NCBI RefSeq assembly: GCF_013366375.1 | Contig: NZ_JABWMJ010000007.1 | Location: forward strand, 270,420 to 334,419 | Source of the DNA: Rhizobacter koreensis | Lineage (GTDB): Bacteria > Pseudomonadota > Gammaproteobacteria > Burkholderiales > Burkholderiaceae_C | DNA: 64,000 nucleotides | Reading direction: 5' to 3' | In this document: positions 1 to 8,949 of the stretch, piece by piece | Layout: each line of letters starts with the position of its first letter | How positions within the stretch are numbered: the stretch's first letter is position 1 | Notes under the pieces: generated by a model | Told to the model about the DNA's origin: nothing | Databases searched by the model: none | What the model saw: only the letters and a program-made list of their open reading frames with translations | Made by a program: the position numbers and the translations under genes

Positions 1-111
1 CGCTACGACAGCAGCATGTACTTCGAGGGCGCGCTGCTGCTCGCGCTGTTCGGCTTCGTGAGCTCGGTGGCGATGGCCAAGTTCCTGCTCCGCGGCGAGG
101 TGATCGAATGA
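1..111 (+). CDS. phaF: K+/H+ antiporter subunit F, C-terminal part (partial)
   Basis: The first 36 codons are open and end in TGA at 109-111. The peptide has a hydrophobic helix followed by the charged tail [11 protein letters not shown], which is how MrpF/PhaF/MnhF subunits end. These are small membrane subunits of the multi-subunit Mrp/Pha cation/proton antiporter used for pH and K+/Na+ homeostasis. The stop overlaps the start of the next gene (ATGA), as in phaFG operons. The start lies outside the window. Confidence 0.8.
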   Translation, partial: RYDSSMYFEGALLLALFGFVSSVAMAKFLLRGEVIE

Positions 112-440
112 GCGACGCCATCGTCGCCGCGCTGCTGGTGTTCAGCGGCGTCGTCGTGCTGACCGCCGGGCTCGGCCTCTGGCGGCTCGACAACTTCTTC
201 CTCCGCATGCACGCGCCGGCGCTCGCGTCGACGCTCGGCGCGTGGATCGTCGCGCTGGCGTCGATCGTCCACTTCTCGTCACGCGGCAACGGTCTCTCGC
301 TGCACGTCTGGCTCGTGATCATCGTGCTCTCGATCGCGAGTCCGGTGACCGCGATGCTGCTGGCGCGCGCCGCGCTGTTCCGGCGACGCCAGGCCGGCGA
401 TCCGCTGCCGCCGCCGCTCGGCGGCGAGCGCCAGCCCTGA
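108..440 (+). CDS. phaG: K+/H+ antiporter subunit G
   Basis: A 110-residue protein with three predicted membrane helices (about residues 5-25, 38-58 and 64-88) and the motif [17 protein letters not shown] near residue 22, which matches the MnhG/PhaG signature (G-x-x-RLxDxxxRxHAPs). It is the last subunit of the Mrp-type antiporter, an inner-membrane complex exchanging K+ (or Na+) for protons. Its ATG overlaps the phaF stop by 4 bp, so the two are translationally coupled. The cytoplasmic tail is Pro/Arg-rich. Confidence 0.88.
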   Translation: MSDAIVAALLVFSGVVVLTAGLGLWRLDNFFLRMHAPALASTLGAWIVALASIVHFSSRGNGLSLHVWLVIIVLSIASPVTAMLLARAALFRRRQAGDPLPPPLGGERQP

Positions 441-552
441 CCGGCGCGCCTTGCCACGCCGCATGCGGTGCGCCGCCGCGCACGGCTGAGCGACGACCGC
501 GTGAGCTCGCCGCTCACCCGTGCCGCGGCAAGGCGGTTCGGCGCGCGCGCGA

Positions 553-1764
553 TCAGTCGTCGCCGAGCTTGAGCCGGCTCGGCAGCCGCCGCTCGAGCGA
601 GAACTTGAGCAGCGCGGCGCTGCGATACACCGCGTGCGCGAACTTGCCGTACGGCAGGGTCGCGAAAAGGGCCATCACCACGCCCAGATGGACCGCCAGC
701 AGCAGCGCCATCCAGCCGGTGTCGCGCCAGGCGAGCAGCGCCAGACCCGTTGCGCTGGTCAGCAGCAGCAGCGCGATGAACGCGCGGTCCATCGGGCGCT
801 GGGCCGGGTCGCCCTGCGCGGGGTCGCGTCGCCGGGCCATCCACAGGAGCCCGATCGGTCCGACCACGAGGCCGATGCCGCCGAGCGTGCCGAGCAGCAC
901 CGGAAGGCTTGTCGGCGCGTAAGGCGCCGGCCGTCCGAGCACGTAGTGGTAGAGCGTCGCGACGCAGGTGGATGCGAAGCAGAGCATGAAGCCGTAGAAC
1001 GTCGTCTGGTGCCAGCGCCGGCGCCACAGCGTGAAGCGATCGTCGGCGTCGTTGCAGCCTTCGCCGTGGCCACCGTCGAGATACTTCATGACGAGCACGT
1101 TCCGGATCGCCTCCAGGCCTGCGGCGGCACGCTCGCGGTACGGCCCGTCCCCCTCGCGCACGTCGCGCCAGAACGCACGCGCGCCGATGCCGAGCGCGAC
1201 GATCGCGAAGCCGAACACGGCACCGAACAGCGCGACCAGCAGGTTGTGCGGAAAGATCGCGTAGAAGTCGCCGGCGAGCGGCTGGTGGAACAACGTGCCG
1301 GCGAGCGCGAGCGCCAGTACCAGGAACAGCGCCAGGCCGCCGGCGAGCGCCAGCGCAACGGTCAGACCATTCTGGCGATAGAGCGCGCCGAACGCCGCCG
1401 GCCACGCGTAGTCGGCGTAGGTGCTGCCGCGCACCTCGGCCAGCGCGCGCGGCACGTTGACCGCGAACTCGTGAGGCGGCGCGTACTGGCAGGCGTGCAG
1501 GCAGGCGCCGCAGTTGTGGCAGAGGTTCGCCAGGTAGTGGGTGTCCGCTTTCGCGAACTCGAGGCGCCGCGTCATCGCCGGAAACACCGCGCAGAAACCT
1601 TCGCAGTAGCGGCACGCGTTGCAGATCTGCAGGATGCGCGCGACCTCGCCTTCCGCCGCGGTCAGCGGCAGCACCGGGCGGATTGGCACCACGCGCGGGT
1701 TGGCGCTGCCGATGCCGTCGACATCGGCACGCGCTTGATCGATGAGGTCGGAGAGCGGATGCAT
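553..1764 (-). CDS. tcuB: tricarballylate utilization 4Fe-4S protein TcuB
   Basis: A 403-residue membrane iron-sulfur protein. Two ferredoxin-type clusters are visible at C48-x2-C51-x2-C54-x3-C58 and C82-x2-C85-x2-C88-x3-C92, followed by about six hydrophobic helices from residue 130 onward. In the TcuABC pathway TcuB takes electrons from FADH2 of TcuA and passes them to the quinone pool, so that tricarballylate can be oxidised to cis-aconitate. It starts 16 bp after the tcuA stop, so the order tcuA-tcuB forms an operon. Length and motif spacing are normal for the family (also called CitB). Confidence 0.93.
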   Translation of the reverse strand: MHPLSDLIDQARADVDGIGSANPRVVPIRPVLPLTAAEGEVARILQICNACRYCEGFCAVFPAMTRRLEFAKADTHYLANLCHNCGACLHACQYAPPHEFAVNVPRALAEVRGSTYADYAWPAAFGALYRQNGLTVALALAGGLALFLVLALALAGTLFHQPLAGDFYAIFPHNLLVALFGAVFGFAIVALGIGARAFWRDVREGDGPYRERAAAGLEAIRNVLVMKYLDGGHGEGCNDADDRFTLWRRRWHQTTFYGFMLCFASTCVATLYHYVLGRPAPYAPTSLPVLLGTLGGIGLVVGPIGLLWMARRRDPAQGDPAQRPMDRAFIALLLLTSATGLALLAWRDTGWMALLLAVHLGVVMALFATLPYGKFAHAVYRSAALLKFSLERRLPSRLKLGDD

Positions 1765-1780
1765 GAGGGTCCGATCGTTG

Positions 1781-3175
1781 TCAGCGCGCCAGCGCCGCCC
1801 GTGCCGCCCGGGTCCCGGCGATCCGGCCGAACGCCGTGCCGATGCTCATGCCGACCCCGGCCGTGTAGCCCTTGCCGAGCACGTTGCCGGCCATCATCTC
1901 GCCGGCGACGAAGAGGTTCGGGCTCGGCTTGCCGCCGAAGCGCACCGCCGCGGTGTCGTCGACCTCGAGCCCGAGATAGGTGAAGGTGATGCCGGGGCGC
2001 AAGGGATACGCGACGAAGGGCGGCGTGTCGAGCGGCAGCGCCCAGTGCGTCTTCGGCGGCGCCAGCCCTTCGGTGTGACAGTCGTCGAGCGTGGTGTGGT
2101 CGAAGCGGCCGACGCGGCACGCCCCGTTGTAGTCGGCGACGGTGCGCAGGAACACGGTCTCGTCGAGACCGACCGCGCGCGCGAGCTCGCCGAGCGAGTC
2201 TGCGCGAGTGCCCGGAAACACCGGCGGCATGAAGCGGCCGATCGCCTTCTGGTCGATGATCGAATGCGCGATCTGCCCCGGCTGCTGGGCCACCAGGCGG
2301 CCCCAGATCGCGTAGCGCTTGGGCCAGAAGTCCTCGCCCTCGTCGTAGAAGCGCTCGGCGTCGCGGTTGACGACGATGCCGAGCGAGACGCAGTCGATGC
2401 GGGTGCAGATGCCGCCGTCGTAGAGCGGTGCGCGCGCGTCGATCGCGACGCAGTGCGATTGCGACGGGTCGCCGATCGTGTCGGCGCCGGCGTCGATCAG
2501 GTGGCGCAGCAGCACGCCCTGGTTGAAGCGGGTGCCGCGGATCAGGAAGTTGTCGGCCGGCCACTCGCCGCGTTCGTTCTGCCCCCAGGCCTCGCGCAGC
2601 CACGCGAGGTTCGATTCGAATCCGCCGGCCGCGAGCACGCAGCTCTTGGCGGTGAAGCGCCGCTCGCCCGAGCGCGCGGCGACGAAGCGGTCGCCGTCGA
2701 GCTCGATCGCATCGACCGGCGTCTCGTACTGCACCTCGACGCCGAGCCGCTCGGCGCTGCGGTAGTAGGCGTTGACGAGGGCGCGGCCGCCGCCCATGAA
2801 GAAGGCGTTGGTGCGCGCGACGTGCAGCGCGCCCGAGAGCGGCGGCTGGAAGTGCACGCCGTGGCTGCGCATCCAGTCGCGGCAGTTCGACGACGCACGG
2901 ATGACGAGCCGCGCCAGCTTCTCGTTGGTCTGACCGCCGGTCACCTTGAGCAGGTCCTGCCAGTACTCCTCTTCGGAATAGGCGTCGACCAGCACGTCCT
3001 GCGGCGCGTCGTGCATGCAGCGGAGGTTGCGCGTGTGCTGCGAATTGCCGCCGCGCCAGGCCTTCGGCGCCGCCTCGAGCAGCCGCACGCTGGCACCGGC
3101 CTCGCACGCCATCAGCGCGGCGCACAAGGCGGCGTTGCCGCCGCCGATCACGAGGACGTCGGGGTGGGGGTTCAC
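1781..3175 (-). CDS. tcuA: FAD-dependent tricarballylate dehydrogenase TcuA
   Basis: A 464-residue flavoprotein of the fumarate reductase/succinate dehydrogenase flavoprotein superfamily. The N-terminal Rossmann motif [18 protein letters not shown] binds FAD, and the family-typical block [17 protein letters not shown] follows at about residue 40. It oxidises tricarballylate to cis-aconitate in the cytoplasm and hands electrons to TcuB. I place the start at a GTG (3173-3175) six codons before the FAD motif because family members begin there. The reading frame stays open further upstream, but only through the remnant of another gene. No convincing Shine-Dalgarno sequence is seen, so the exact start is uncertain. 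Confidence 0.9.
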   Translation of the reverse strand: MNPHPDVLVIGGGNAALCAALMACEAGASVRLLEAAPKAWRGGNSQHTRNLRCMHDAPQDVLVDAYSEEEYWQDLLKVTGGQTNEKLARLVIRASSNCRDWMRSHGVHFQPPLSGALHVARTNAFFMGGGRALVNAYYRSAERLGVEVQYETPVDAIELDGDRFVAARSGERRFTAKSCVLAAGGFESNLAWLREAWGQNERGEWPADNFLIRGTRFNQGVLLRHLIDAGADTIGDPSQSHCVAIDARAPLYDGGICTRIDCVSLGIVVNRDAERFYDEGEDFWPKRYAIWGRLVAQQPGQIAHSIIDQKAIGRFMPPVFPGTRADSLGELARAVGLDETVFLRTVADYNGACRVGRFDHTTLDDCHTEGLAPPKTHWALPLDTPPFVAYPLRPGITFTYLGLEVDDTAAVRFGGKPSPNLFVAGEMMAGNVLGKGYTAGVGMSIGTAFGRIAGTRAARAALAR

Positions 3176-3179
3176 GAGA

Positions 3180-3533
3180 GCGGGGCGGTGTCGGCTCGCA
3201 TCATAGAAAGCTCTGCTCGCGGCACTGACGAGGGCATGTAGCCGATCGCCTTCGCCACCACGACGACGATGTGGGCCGGGGTCGCGAGCAGGCCGACCGG
3301 TACGAAATCGCGACATGCGGCGCGTCGCCGGGCGCGGCAGGCGAGCGGTGCGCCGAGCCGCTCGGGCTCCCGTGAGACCCTGCTGCGCCCGACGTTGTCG
3401 ATGATGCCGCCCGGCGCGTGGGGAACGACGAGCTCGACGACGCACGCGGGCCACGTGGCACGCGCGCGGCCCGGGCGCACGGCGAGACCGGCGCCTGGGT
3501 GGCGCGCAGCAGGGTGCGGCGGGTCGATGTCAT
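3180..3533 (-). pseudogene. decayed Bug/TctC-family solute-binding protein gene
   Basis: Pieces of a Bug receptor are spread over two frames. A start and signal-like stretch (MTSTRRTLLRATQA) begins at the ATG 3531-3533. In another frame follow ELVVPHAPGGIIDNVGR, the hallmark beta-strand/ligand loop of TctC proteins, and then DFVPVGLLATPAHIVVV, which normally lies about 80 residues further on. An intact gene needs about 960 bp; only about 350 bp remain, with at least one frameshift and an internal deletion. Bug genes commonly neighbour tcuAB, so this was probably its receptor gene. Read as a pseudogene by inference. Confidence 0.6.
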
Positions 3534-3732
3534 GGCGATGCAGGTGCGGCGGCAGCGACTGCCGTCAGCCGCCCGCCGGCGCACAGGGTAGCCGCTTGCC
3601 GCGCGCGCGCTCGCTCGCGGCGTGATCGGGCAACGGTCGCGCGGGTGAACCCGGAGCGCACCATCAAACGATCGTCGTCACTCCGCCGCGGGCACCCCGA
3701 ATGCTGCGGCGCCCTGCAGCGAAGGGGTCAGC

Positions 3733-4626
3733 GTGGATCGAACGGACGTGGTGGTGGTGGGCGGCGGGCCGGCCGGGCTGATCGGCGCGACCTATCTCGC
3801 CCGCTTCTGCCGCAGCGTGCGCGTCGTCGATGCCGGCCGCAGCCGCGCCGCGAAGATCCCGCGTTCGCACAACTACCCGGGCTTTGCCGACGGCATCGCG
3901 GGCGCCGACCTGCTGGCCAGCCTGCGCGCGCAGGTCGAGCGCTATGCGATCGCGACGTCGGTGGGCGAGGTCGAGCGCATCGAGCCTGAAGGCGACGGCT
4001 TCGTCGTCACCTGGGTCGACGGCGCGCTGCGCGCCCGCGCCGTGCTGCTCGCCACCGGCGCCAGCGACATCGAGCCGCCGCTGCCGTACGCCGCCGAGGC
4101 GCTGCGCGACGGCGCGCTGCGCTATTGCCCGGTGTGCGACGGGTTCGAGGTGGTCGGGCAGGCAGTCGGCGTGATCGGCGACGGGCGCCCGGCGGTCAAC
4201 GAGGCGCTCTACCTGCGCGACTTCACCGACCGCCTCACGGTCTTCATGGCGGCAGGCGCCGCGGGCATCGGCGACGACGATCGGCGCCGCCTCGCCGCGG
4301 CCGGCATCGGCTGGGTCGCCGAGCCGGTGCGGAGCCTGCGCCTCTGGGAGCAGCGCGTCACGGTATGCCACGGCGACGCCGAGACGGTCTGCGACTCGGT
4401 GTACTCGGCGTTCGGCATGCGGGTGCACGCCGATCTCGCCGTCCGGCTGGGCGCAGAGGTCGACGCCGCCGGCTACCTGGCGACCGATCGCCACCAGCAG
4501 ACCAGCGTGCCCGGGCTCTACGCGGCCGGCGACGTCGCGTCGGGTCTCAACCAGATCTCGGTCGCGAGCGGCGGTGCTGCGATCGCGGCAGCGGCGATCC
4601 ACCAGGCGTTGCGCAAGCCCGCATAG
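3733..4626 (+). CDS. thioredoxin reductase-like NAD(P)/FAD-dependent oxidoreductase
   Basis: A 297-residue two-domain flavoprotein. The FAD motif [16 protein letters not shown] is at residues 5-20, the redox-active pair CPVCD at C132 and C135, and the second FAD motif [15 protein letters not shown] near residue 265. This is the layout of low-molecular-weight thioredoxin reductases (usually CATC), but the cysteine pair and the NADPH-binding block ([13 protein letters not shown]) are variant. The physiological partner may therefore be a thioredoxin-like protein or another disulfide substrate. The GTG start at 3733 is preceded by GAAGGGG. No thioredoxin gene is nearby. Confidence 0.85.
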   Translation: MDRTDVVVVGGGPAGLIGATYLARFCRSVRVVDAGRSRAAKIPRSHNYPGFADGIAGADLLASLRAQVERYAIATSVGEVERIEPEGDGFVVTWVDGALRARAVLLATGASDIEPPLPYAAEALRDGALRYCPVCDGFEVVGQAVGVIGDGRPAVNEALYLRDFTDRLTVFMAAGAAGIGDDDRRRLAAAGIGWVAEPVRSLRLWEQRVTVCHGDAETVCDSVYSAFGMRVHADLAVRLGAEVDAAGYLATDRHQQTSVPGLYAAGDVASGLNQISVASGGAAIAAAAIHQALRKPA

Positions 4627-4664
4627 CCGAGAAGGGCGCGAGCGCAGCGACGGCCTGCGCAGGG

Positions 4665-5618
4665 CTAGTCGGGGAACTGCCAGGTGGGCGGGCCCAGCGC
4701 CCCCGGGGCGCCGCCGGCGGCATCGGCCGCGGCGCCGCTGGGCAGCGAGGGGCTGACCGGGCCATCGGTGGACAGCGCCTCGCGCACGTGCTGCGGCGAC
4801 TCGAGCCCCGGACCTTCGAGGGCGCGGATGCGGATCACCGGCGGGTTCGCGAGCACGTTGCCGAAGATCGTCGCGAACGCGACATCGGCGGCATCGCGTC
4901 CCGTCCCGATGCGGATGAAGCCCATCGGAACACCGGTGCCGGACGCGTCGAACAGGTACCAGCGGTCGCCGAGATAGACCTCGACGTAGGCGTGGAAGTC
5001 GGGCGGACCGAGCGCCGGATCGGCGCCGTAATCGGTGCCGGTGGCGATGCGCGCGGGGATGTTGAGGGCGCGGCAGAGCGCGATCATCAGGTGCGTGAAG
5101 TCGCGGCACACGCCGACCCGCTCGACCAGCGTGTCGATCGCCGAGGTTGAGGAGTTCGTGGTGTTCGACGTGAACGTGACGTGGCGTTGCACCCAGTGCT
5201 GGATCGCGAGGACACGGCTGTAGCCGGGCCAGAGGCCGCCGAACTCGTCGAACGCCAGCTTGAGCAGCCGGTCGGACTGGCAGTAGCGGCTCGGATAGAT
5301 GTACGGGATGACCTCGGGCGGCAGGTGCCGCACCGGTACCTCGCCCAGCGTGTCGGGCTCGGCGCGATGGTGGTGCAGCGTCAGCGTGGCCGCGTATGCA
5401 ACCTGCAGCGGCCCGGCCTCGGCGTGCAGCCGCATGAAGCGGGTGCCGGTCAGCGGGTCGTCGGCGACGTCCGGCGTGATCGGCTGGCTGAGCAGCAGGC
5501 GCTCGGCGTCGATGACCTGATGCGCGGTCGGCGCCGCTTGCACGTTGAACACGAAGTCCGCGCCGCGTGCATCGCGCACCTGATAGTTGAGCTCGAGCTC
5601 GAGTTCCAGACGAATCAT
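4665..5618 (-). CDS. transglutaminase-like family protein (putative cysteine protease)
   Basis: A 317-residue protein with an N-terminal beta-rich domain (about residues 1-100, bacterial transglutaminase-like N-terminal region) followed by a transglutaminase core. The catalytic triad can be read as C171 in GVCRDFTHL, H209 in DFHAYVEV and D224 in YLFDASG. Bacterial members are thought to act as peptidases or amidases, not cross-linking enzymes. I chose the second ATG (5616-5618), which is preceded by GGGAA; an ATG six codons upstream is possible. The C-terminal 50 residues are Pro/Ala/Gly-rich and probably unstructured. Confidence 0.88.
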   Translation of the reverse strand: MIRLELELELNYQVRDARGADFVFNVQAAPTAHQVIDAERLLLSQPITPDVADDPLTGTRFMRLHAEAGPLQVAYAATLTLHHHRAEPDTLGEVPVRHLPPEVIPYIYPSRYCQSDRLLKLAFDEFGGLWPGYSRVLAIQHWVQRHVTFTSNTTNSSTSAIDTLVERVGVCRDFTHLMIALCRALNIPARIATGTDYGADPALGPPDFHAYVEVYLGDRWYLFDASGTGVPMGFIRIGTGRDAADVAFATIFGNVLANPPVIRIRALEGPGLESPQHVREALSTDGPVSPSLPSGAAADAAGGAPGALGPPTWQFPD

Positions 5619-5783
5619 GATGTTCCCGGGAGTCATCGGGCGGGTGGCAAGCCACGCTCCATGCGCGTTGGCGACATGTGGTCGTGGTGCGCCGTTGGCG
5701 CCGGGTATCCGAGGCCGACCCGCGGGCGGGCCGGTGCGGTTGCCTGGGCCCGGCGCGCGTCGGCAGTGCCGACCACCCTGCCG

Positions 5784-6965
5784 CTAGGCGGCCTTGCGCC
5801 CGCTCTTCTTCGCGACCGTCTTCGCGGCAGACGTCGCGCCAGCGCCCCTGGCGGTCTTCGCTCCCGACTTCTTCGCAGCAGCCTTTTTCGCGGGCGCGAT
5901 CGCGGCAGACGCCTTTTTCGCAGCCACTTTCCTGACCGGCGCCTTCTTCGTCGGCGCCTTGTTCGTGGGCGGGTTCTCGGCCGTTGCCTTGGCCGGTGCC
6001 TTCTTGGCAGCCGCCTTCTTCGCGGCCGGCGTCTTCGCCGGCGCCTCACTTGCCGCCCCGCCCGACCCCGGCGCCCGCGCCGGACCCGCGCGGCCGGCCT
6101 TCTTCGCCGCTGCCGTGCCCTCGGCGGCGCCCGCCGGCTCGCCCGGCGTCGCCGTACCGAGCGACTTGCGAAGCAGCGCAACCAGGTCGATCACCTGCCC
6201 GCCGCCCTCGCCGTCGTCGTCGGGGTCCTCGAGCGACTCGAGCGAGATCACGCCCTGGCCGGACTTGGCCTTGCCTTCGGCGAACTTGCGCAGCTCCCCG
6301 GCCTCGAGATCTTCCATTTCCGCCGGATCGAGCGCGTCCTCGGCAAGTGCGTCGATCGCCTTGCCGAGCTCGCGAACCAGCGACGCGGGGGCGTCGACGG
6401 GCGCCGGCAGGCCGATCGTCTCGGGCGTTCGCACCTCGTCGGCGTAGCGCAGCACCTCGGCGCGCAGCATGCCGTTCTCGGCCAGGATCGCGACCAGGTA
6501 CTCGTGGCTGCGCATCACGAAACTGCCGATGCCGGCCTTGCCGGCGCGCTCCATGGTCTGCGCGAGCAGCGCGTACGCCTTGCCGGCGCGCTCGTCGGGC
6601 GCCAGAAAGTACGGCCGATCGAAGAACGACGGCGGGATCGCGTCGAGCGGCACGAAACTCCTGAGCTCGATGTCGCGCGACTTCTCGGGCGCCGCGGACT
6701 CGAACTCCTCGTCGGTGATGACGACCATCTTGCCGGACTCGGTCTCGTAACCGCGCACCAGCTCGTCGTTGCCGAGCACCTTGTCGTGCTTGGGGCAGTA
6801 GTAGCGCCGGCCGAGCGCATGCCCCTCGGCATCGACCAGCTTCATCGACTTGCGGCGCGGGCGTGCCGCCGCGAGCAGGTCGACCGGAATACTGACCAGG
6901 CCGAACGTGATGGTGCCCGACCAGAATGGTCGGACCGGTGCGGCGGCAGCCTTCGCGTCAGGCAA
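5784..6965 (-). CDS. ku: Ku protein with histone H1-like C-terminal tail
   Basis: A 393-residue non-homologous end-joining protein. Residues about 12-260 form the Ku beta-barrel/bridge domain, beginning PFWSGTITFGLVSIPVDL, a clear family signature. The last 130 residues are a low-complexity tail of Lys/Ala/Pro repeats (AAAKKAPAK-like), resembling histone H1 and expected to bind DNA. Ku dimers bind double-strand ends and recruit LigD. The frame starts with TTG (6963-6965), overlapping the stop of the other Ku gene by 8 bp, so this gene is probably translated by coupling. The tandem arrangement is notable. Confidence 0.93.
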   Translation of the reverse strand: MPDAKAAAAPVRPFWSGTITFGLVSIPVDLLAAARPRRKSMKLVDAEGHALGRRYYCPKHDKVLGNDELVRGYETESGKMVVITDEEFESAAPEKSRDIELRSFVPLDAIPPSFFDRPYFLAPDERAGKAYALLAQTMERAGKAGIGSFVMRSHEYLVAILAENGMLRAEVLRYADEVRTPETIGLPAPVDAPASLVRELGKAIDALAEDALDPAEMEDLEAGELRKFAEGKAKSGQGVISLESLEDPDDDGEGGGQVIDLVALLRKSLGTATPGEPAGAAEGTAAAKKAGRAGPARAPGSGGAASEAPAKTPAAKKAAAKKAPAKATAENPPTNKAPTKKAPVRKVAAKKASAAIAPAKKAAAKKSGAKTARGAGATSAAKTVAKKSGRKAA

Positions 6966-7740
6966 CCTTCTTCCCCTGCGTCGCGGCGAGGCTGGCGCGC
7001 AGGCTCGCCGCCAGGTCGTCGGTCGCCGGCTTCGGCTCGGCCTTCACGACGCGCAGCTTGGTGCCCTTGGCCTTGGCATCGATCAGCTGTTTGAGGCGTT
7101 CGCGCGACTCGTTGCGCCATTGCTCGGGCTCGAACGCGCCGGTGATCGAATCGATCAGCTGCTCGGCGAGCTTGATCTCGGCATCGGACGGCGTGCGTGC
7201 CTTGTCGGGCCGCACGAACGGCACCGCGAGCACCTGCTCGGCGCGCCGCAGCGTCGTCATCTGCAGGTAACCGCCGCTGACCGCGAGAGCGCCGAGGTAG
7301 CGCTTGTCGCGCATCACCCAGCGCGCGATCGCGACACGCTCGTTTCCGCCCAGCGCCTTGGCGAGCGCGAAGTACGCACCGTCGTCGCCGTCGGGCCCGA
7401 GGTAGTACGGACGGTCGAGCCACTGGTCGCCGAGCACCGCGCGCGGCACGACGCGCAGCAGGCAGATCGCGCGGCCGGCGTCGGGCTCGAGGGCCTCGAG
7501 CTCGTCGGGCTCGAGGATCACGGCCGTGCCGTCGTCGACCGGAAACGCCTTGCGCTGCGCCTCCCTCGGCACCTCCTGGCCGTTGTCCTTGCGCACGATG
7601 CGCTGCTCGACCGGCGTGAGGTCCTGGTCGTGCAGCAGGTGGAAATGCACCGCCTGGTCCTGGACCGCCGAATAGAGCTTGACCGGCACCTCGTGCTTGC
7701 CGATCACGACGCGGCCCTTCCACATCGCGCGGGCGCTCAC
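6958..7740 (-). CDS. ku: Ku protein, short form
   Basis: A 260-residue Ku core-domain protein starting MSARAMWKGRVVIGKHEVPVKLYSA. It lacks a long basic tail and ends in QGKKVA. It is the first gene of a two-gene operon with the tailed Ku at 5784-6965 (8-bp overlap). Two different Ku proteins in one operon suggest a heterodimer or division of labour, as reported for some rhizobia with multiple Ku paralogues. The partner ligase LigD is encoded at 38758-41106. Confidence 0.93.
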   Translation of the reverse strand: MSARAMWKGRVVIGKHEVPVKLYSAVQDQAVHFHLLHDQDLTPVEQRIVRKDNGQEVPREAQRKAFPVDDGTAVILEPDELEALEPDAGRAICLLRVVPRAVLGDQWLDRPYYLGPDGDDGAYFALAKALGGNERVAIARWVMRDKRYLGALAVSGGYLQMTTLRRAEQVLAVPFVRPDKARTPSDAEIKLAEQLIDSITGAFEPEQWRNESRERLKQLIDAKAKGTKLRVVKAEPKPATDDLAASLRASLAATQGKKVA

Positions 7741-7911
7741 GAGGCGTCCCTTTCAGTCGATGGTGCGGCGGCGTCGGCAGGCATGCCGCCGATTGTGCGA
7801 GGTTTCGGCGATCGCGACAGACGCAAACCCCGATGCACGACGCGCGCTGCGACGCTAAGGTGCGGGGCGCATCGCTGCCCGCGATTCGTCGCACCTCGAC
7901 CAGGAACAGTC

Positions 7912-8874
7912 ATGAAGAGACCGCTCGCCACCCTGCTGCTCGCCTTTGCCGCTGCGCTCGGCGCACAGGCCCAGACGTGGCCCGACCATCCGGTGACGCT
8001 GGTGGTTCCGTTCCCGCCCGGCGGCTCGACCGATCAGGTTGCCCGTGCGATCGCGCCCAAGCTCGGCGAGCGACTCGGCCAGACCTTCGTGATAGAGAAC
8101 CGCGCGGGCGCCACCGGCACCATCGGCGCGAGCCAGGTGCGCCGCGCGCCACCCGACGGCTACACGTTTCTCGTCACCTCGCTCGGGCCACTGGTGATCG
8201 CCCCGCACCTCATCAAGCCGATGCCGTACGACGCGCTCAAGGACTTCGACTACATCACGGTTGCGGTGCAGGCGCCGAACGTGCTGGTCGTACCTGCGGC
8301 GTCGCCGCACAAGACGCTGGCCGACGTCGTCGCGTACGGCAAGGCCAACCCCGGCAAGATGAGCTTCGCGTCCTCGGGCAACGGCTCGAGCGACCACCTC
8401 ACGGCCGCGCTGTTCTGGCAGCAGACCGGCACCAGCGGCTCCCACATTCCGTACAAGGGAGGCGCACCGGCGATCAGCGACCTGCTCGGCGGCCAGGTCG
8501 ACGCGTCGTTCCAGAACGTCAATGCGGTGCTGCAGCACGTGCGGGCCGGCAAGCTGCGCGCGATCGCGGTGACGGGCGACAAGCGCTCGCCGGTGCTGCC
8601 CGAGGTTCCGACCATGGCCGAGGCCGGCGTCAAGGGCGTCGACGTCTACTCGTGGCAGGCGATCGCCGCGCCGCGGGGTCTGCCCGCCGACACGCGCAAC
8701 AAGTTCCACGCCGCAGCCGTCGCCGCGCTCAACGATCCGCAGGTGAAGCAGCAGTTCGTCGGTCTGGGCTTCGAGATCGTCGGCAACACGCCGGCGCAGT
8801 TCACCGCGTTCCAGCAGGCCGAGTTCGCGCGCTGGAAGAAGGTGATCGAGACCGGCAAGATCACGGTGGACTGA
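7912..8874 (+). CDS. Bug-family (TctC) periplasmic solute-binding protein
   Basis: A 320-residue periplasmic receptor. It has a signal peptide ending AAALGAQAQ, then the family block PVTLVVPFPPGGSTDQVAR, the loop ENRAGATGTIGA and the downstream motif SFASSGNGSSDH. Bug proteins bind carboxylates for tripartite tricarboxylate transporters, but most Burkholderiales members are orphan receptors without TctA/TctB, and none are found here. The ATG at 7912 follows AGGAACAGTC. It stands alone on the plus strand, divergent from the ku operon and convergent with garD. The ligand cannot be read from sequence. Confidence 0.93.
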   Translation: MKRPLATLLLAFAAALGAQAQTWPDHPVTLVVPFPPGGSTDQVARAIAPKLGERLGQTFVIENRAGATGTIGASQVRRAPPDGYTFLVTSLGPLVIAPHLIKPMPYDALKDFDYITVAVQAPNVLVVPAASPHKTLADVVAYGKANPGKMSFASSGNGSSDHLTAALFWQQTGTSGSHIPYKGGAPAISDLLGGQVDASFQNVNAVLQHVRAGKLRAIAVTGDKRSPVLPEVPTMAEAGVKGVDVYSWQAIAAPRGLPADTRNKFHAAAVAALNDPQVKQQFVGLGFEIVGNTPAQFTAFQQAEFARWKKVIETGKITVD

Positions 8875-8949
8875 GGCGGGTGGCGCACGCCGCGGCGAGC
8901 GGCGGCGGTGCTCGCACCGGCTCGTCCGCCGCGCCGCTGTCGTCGGCGC

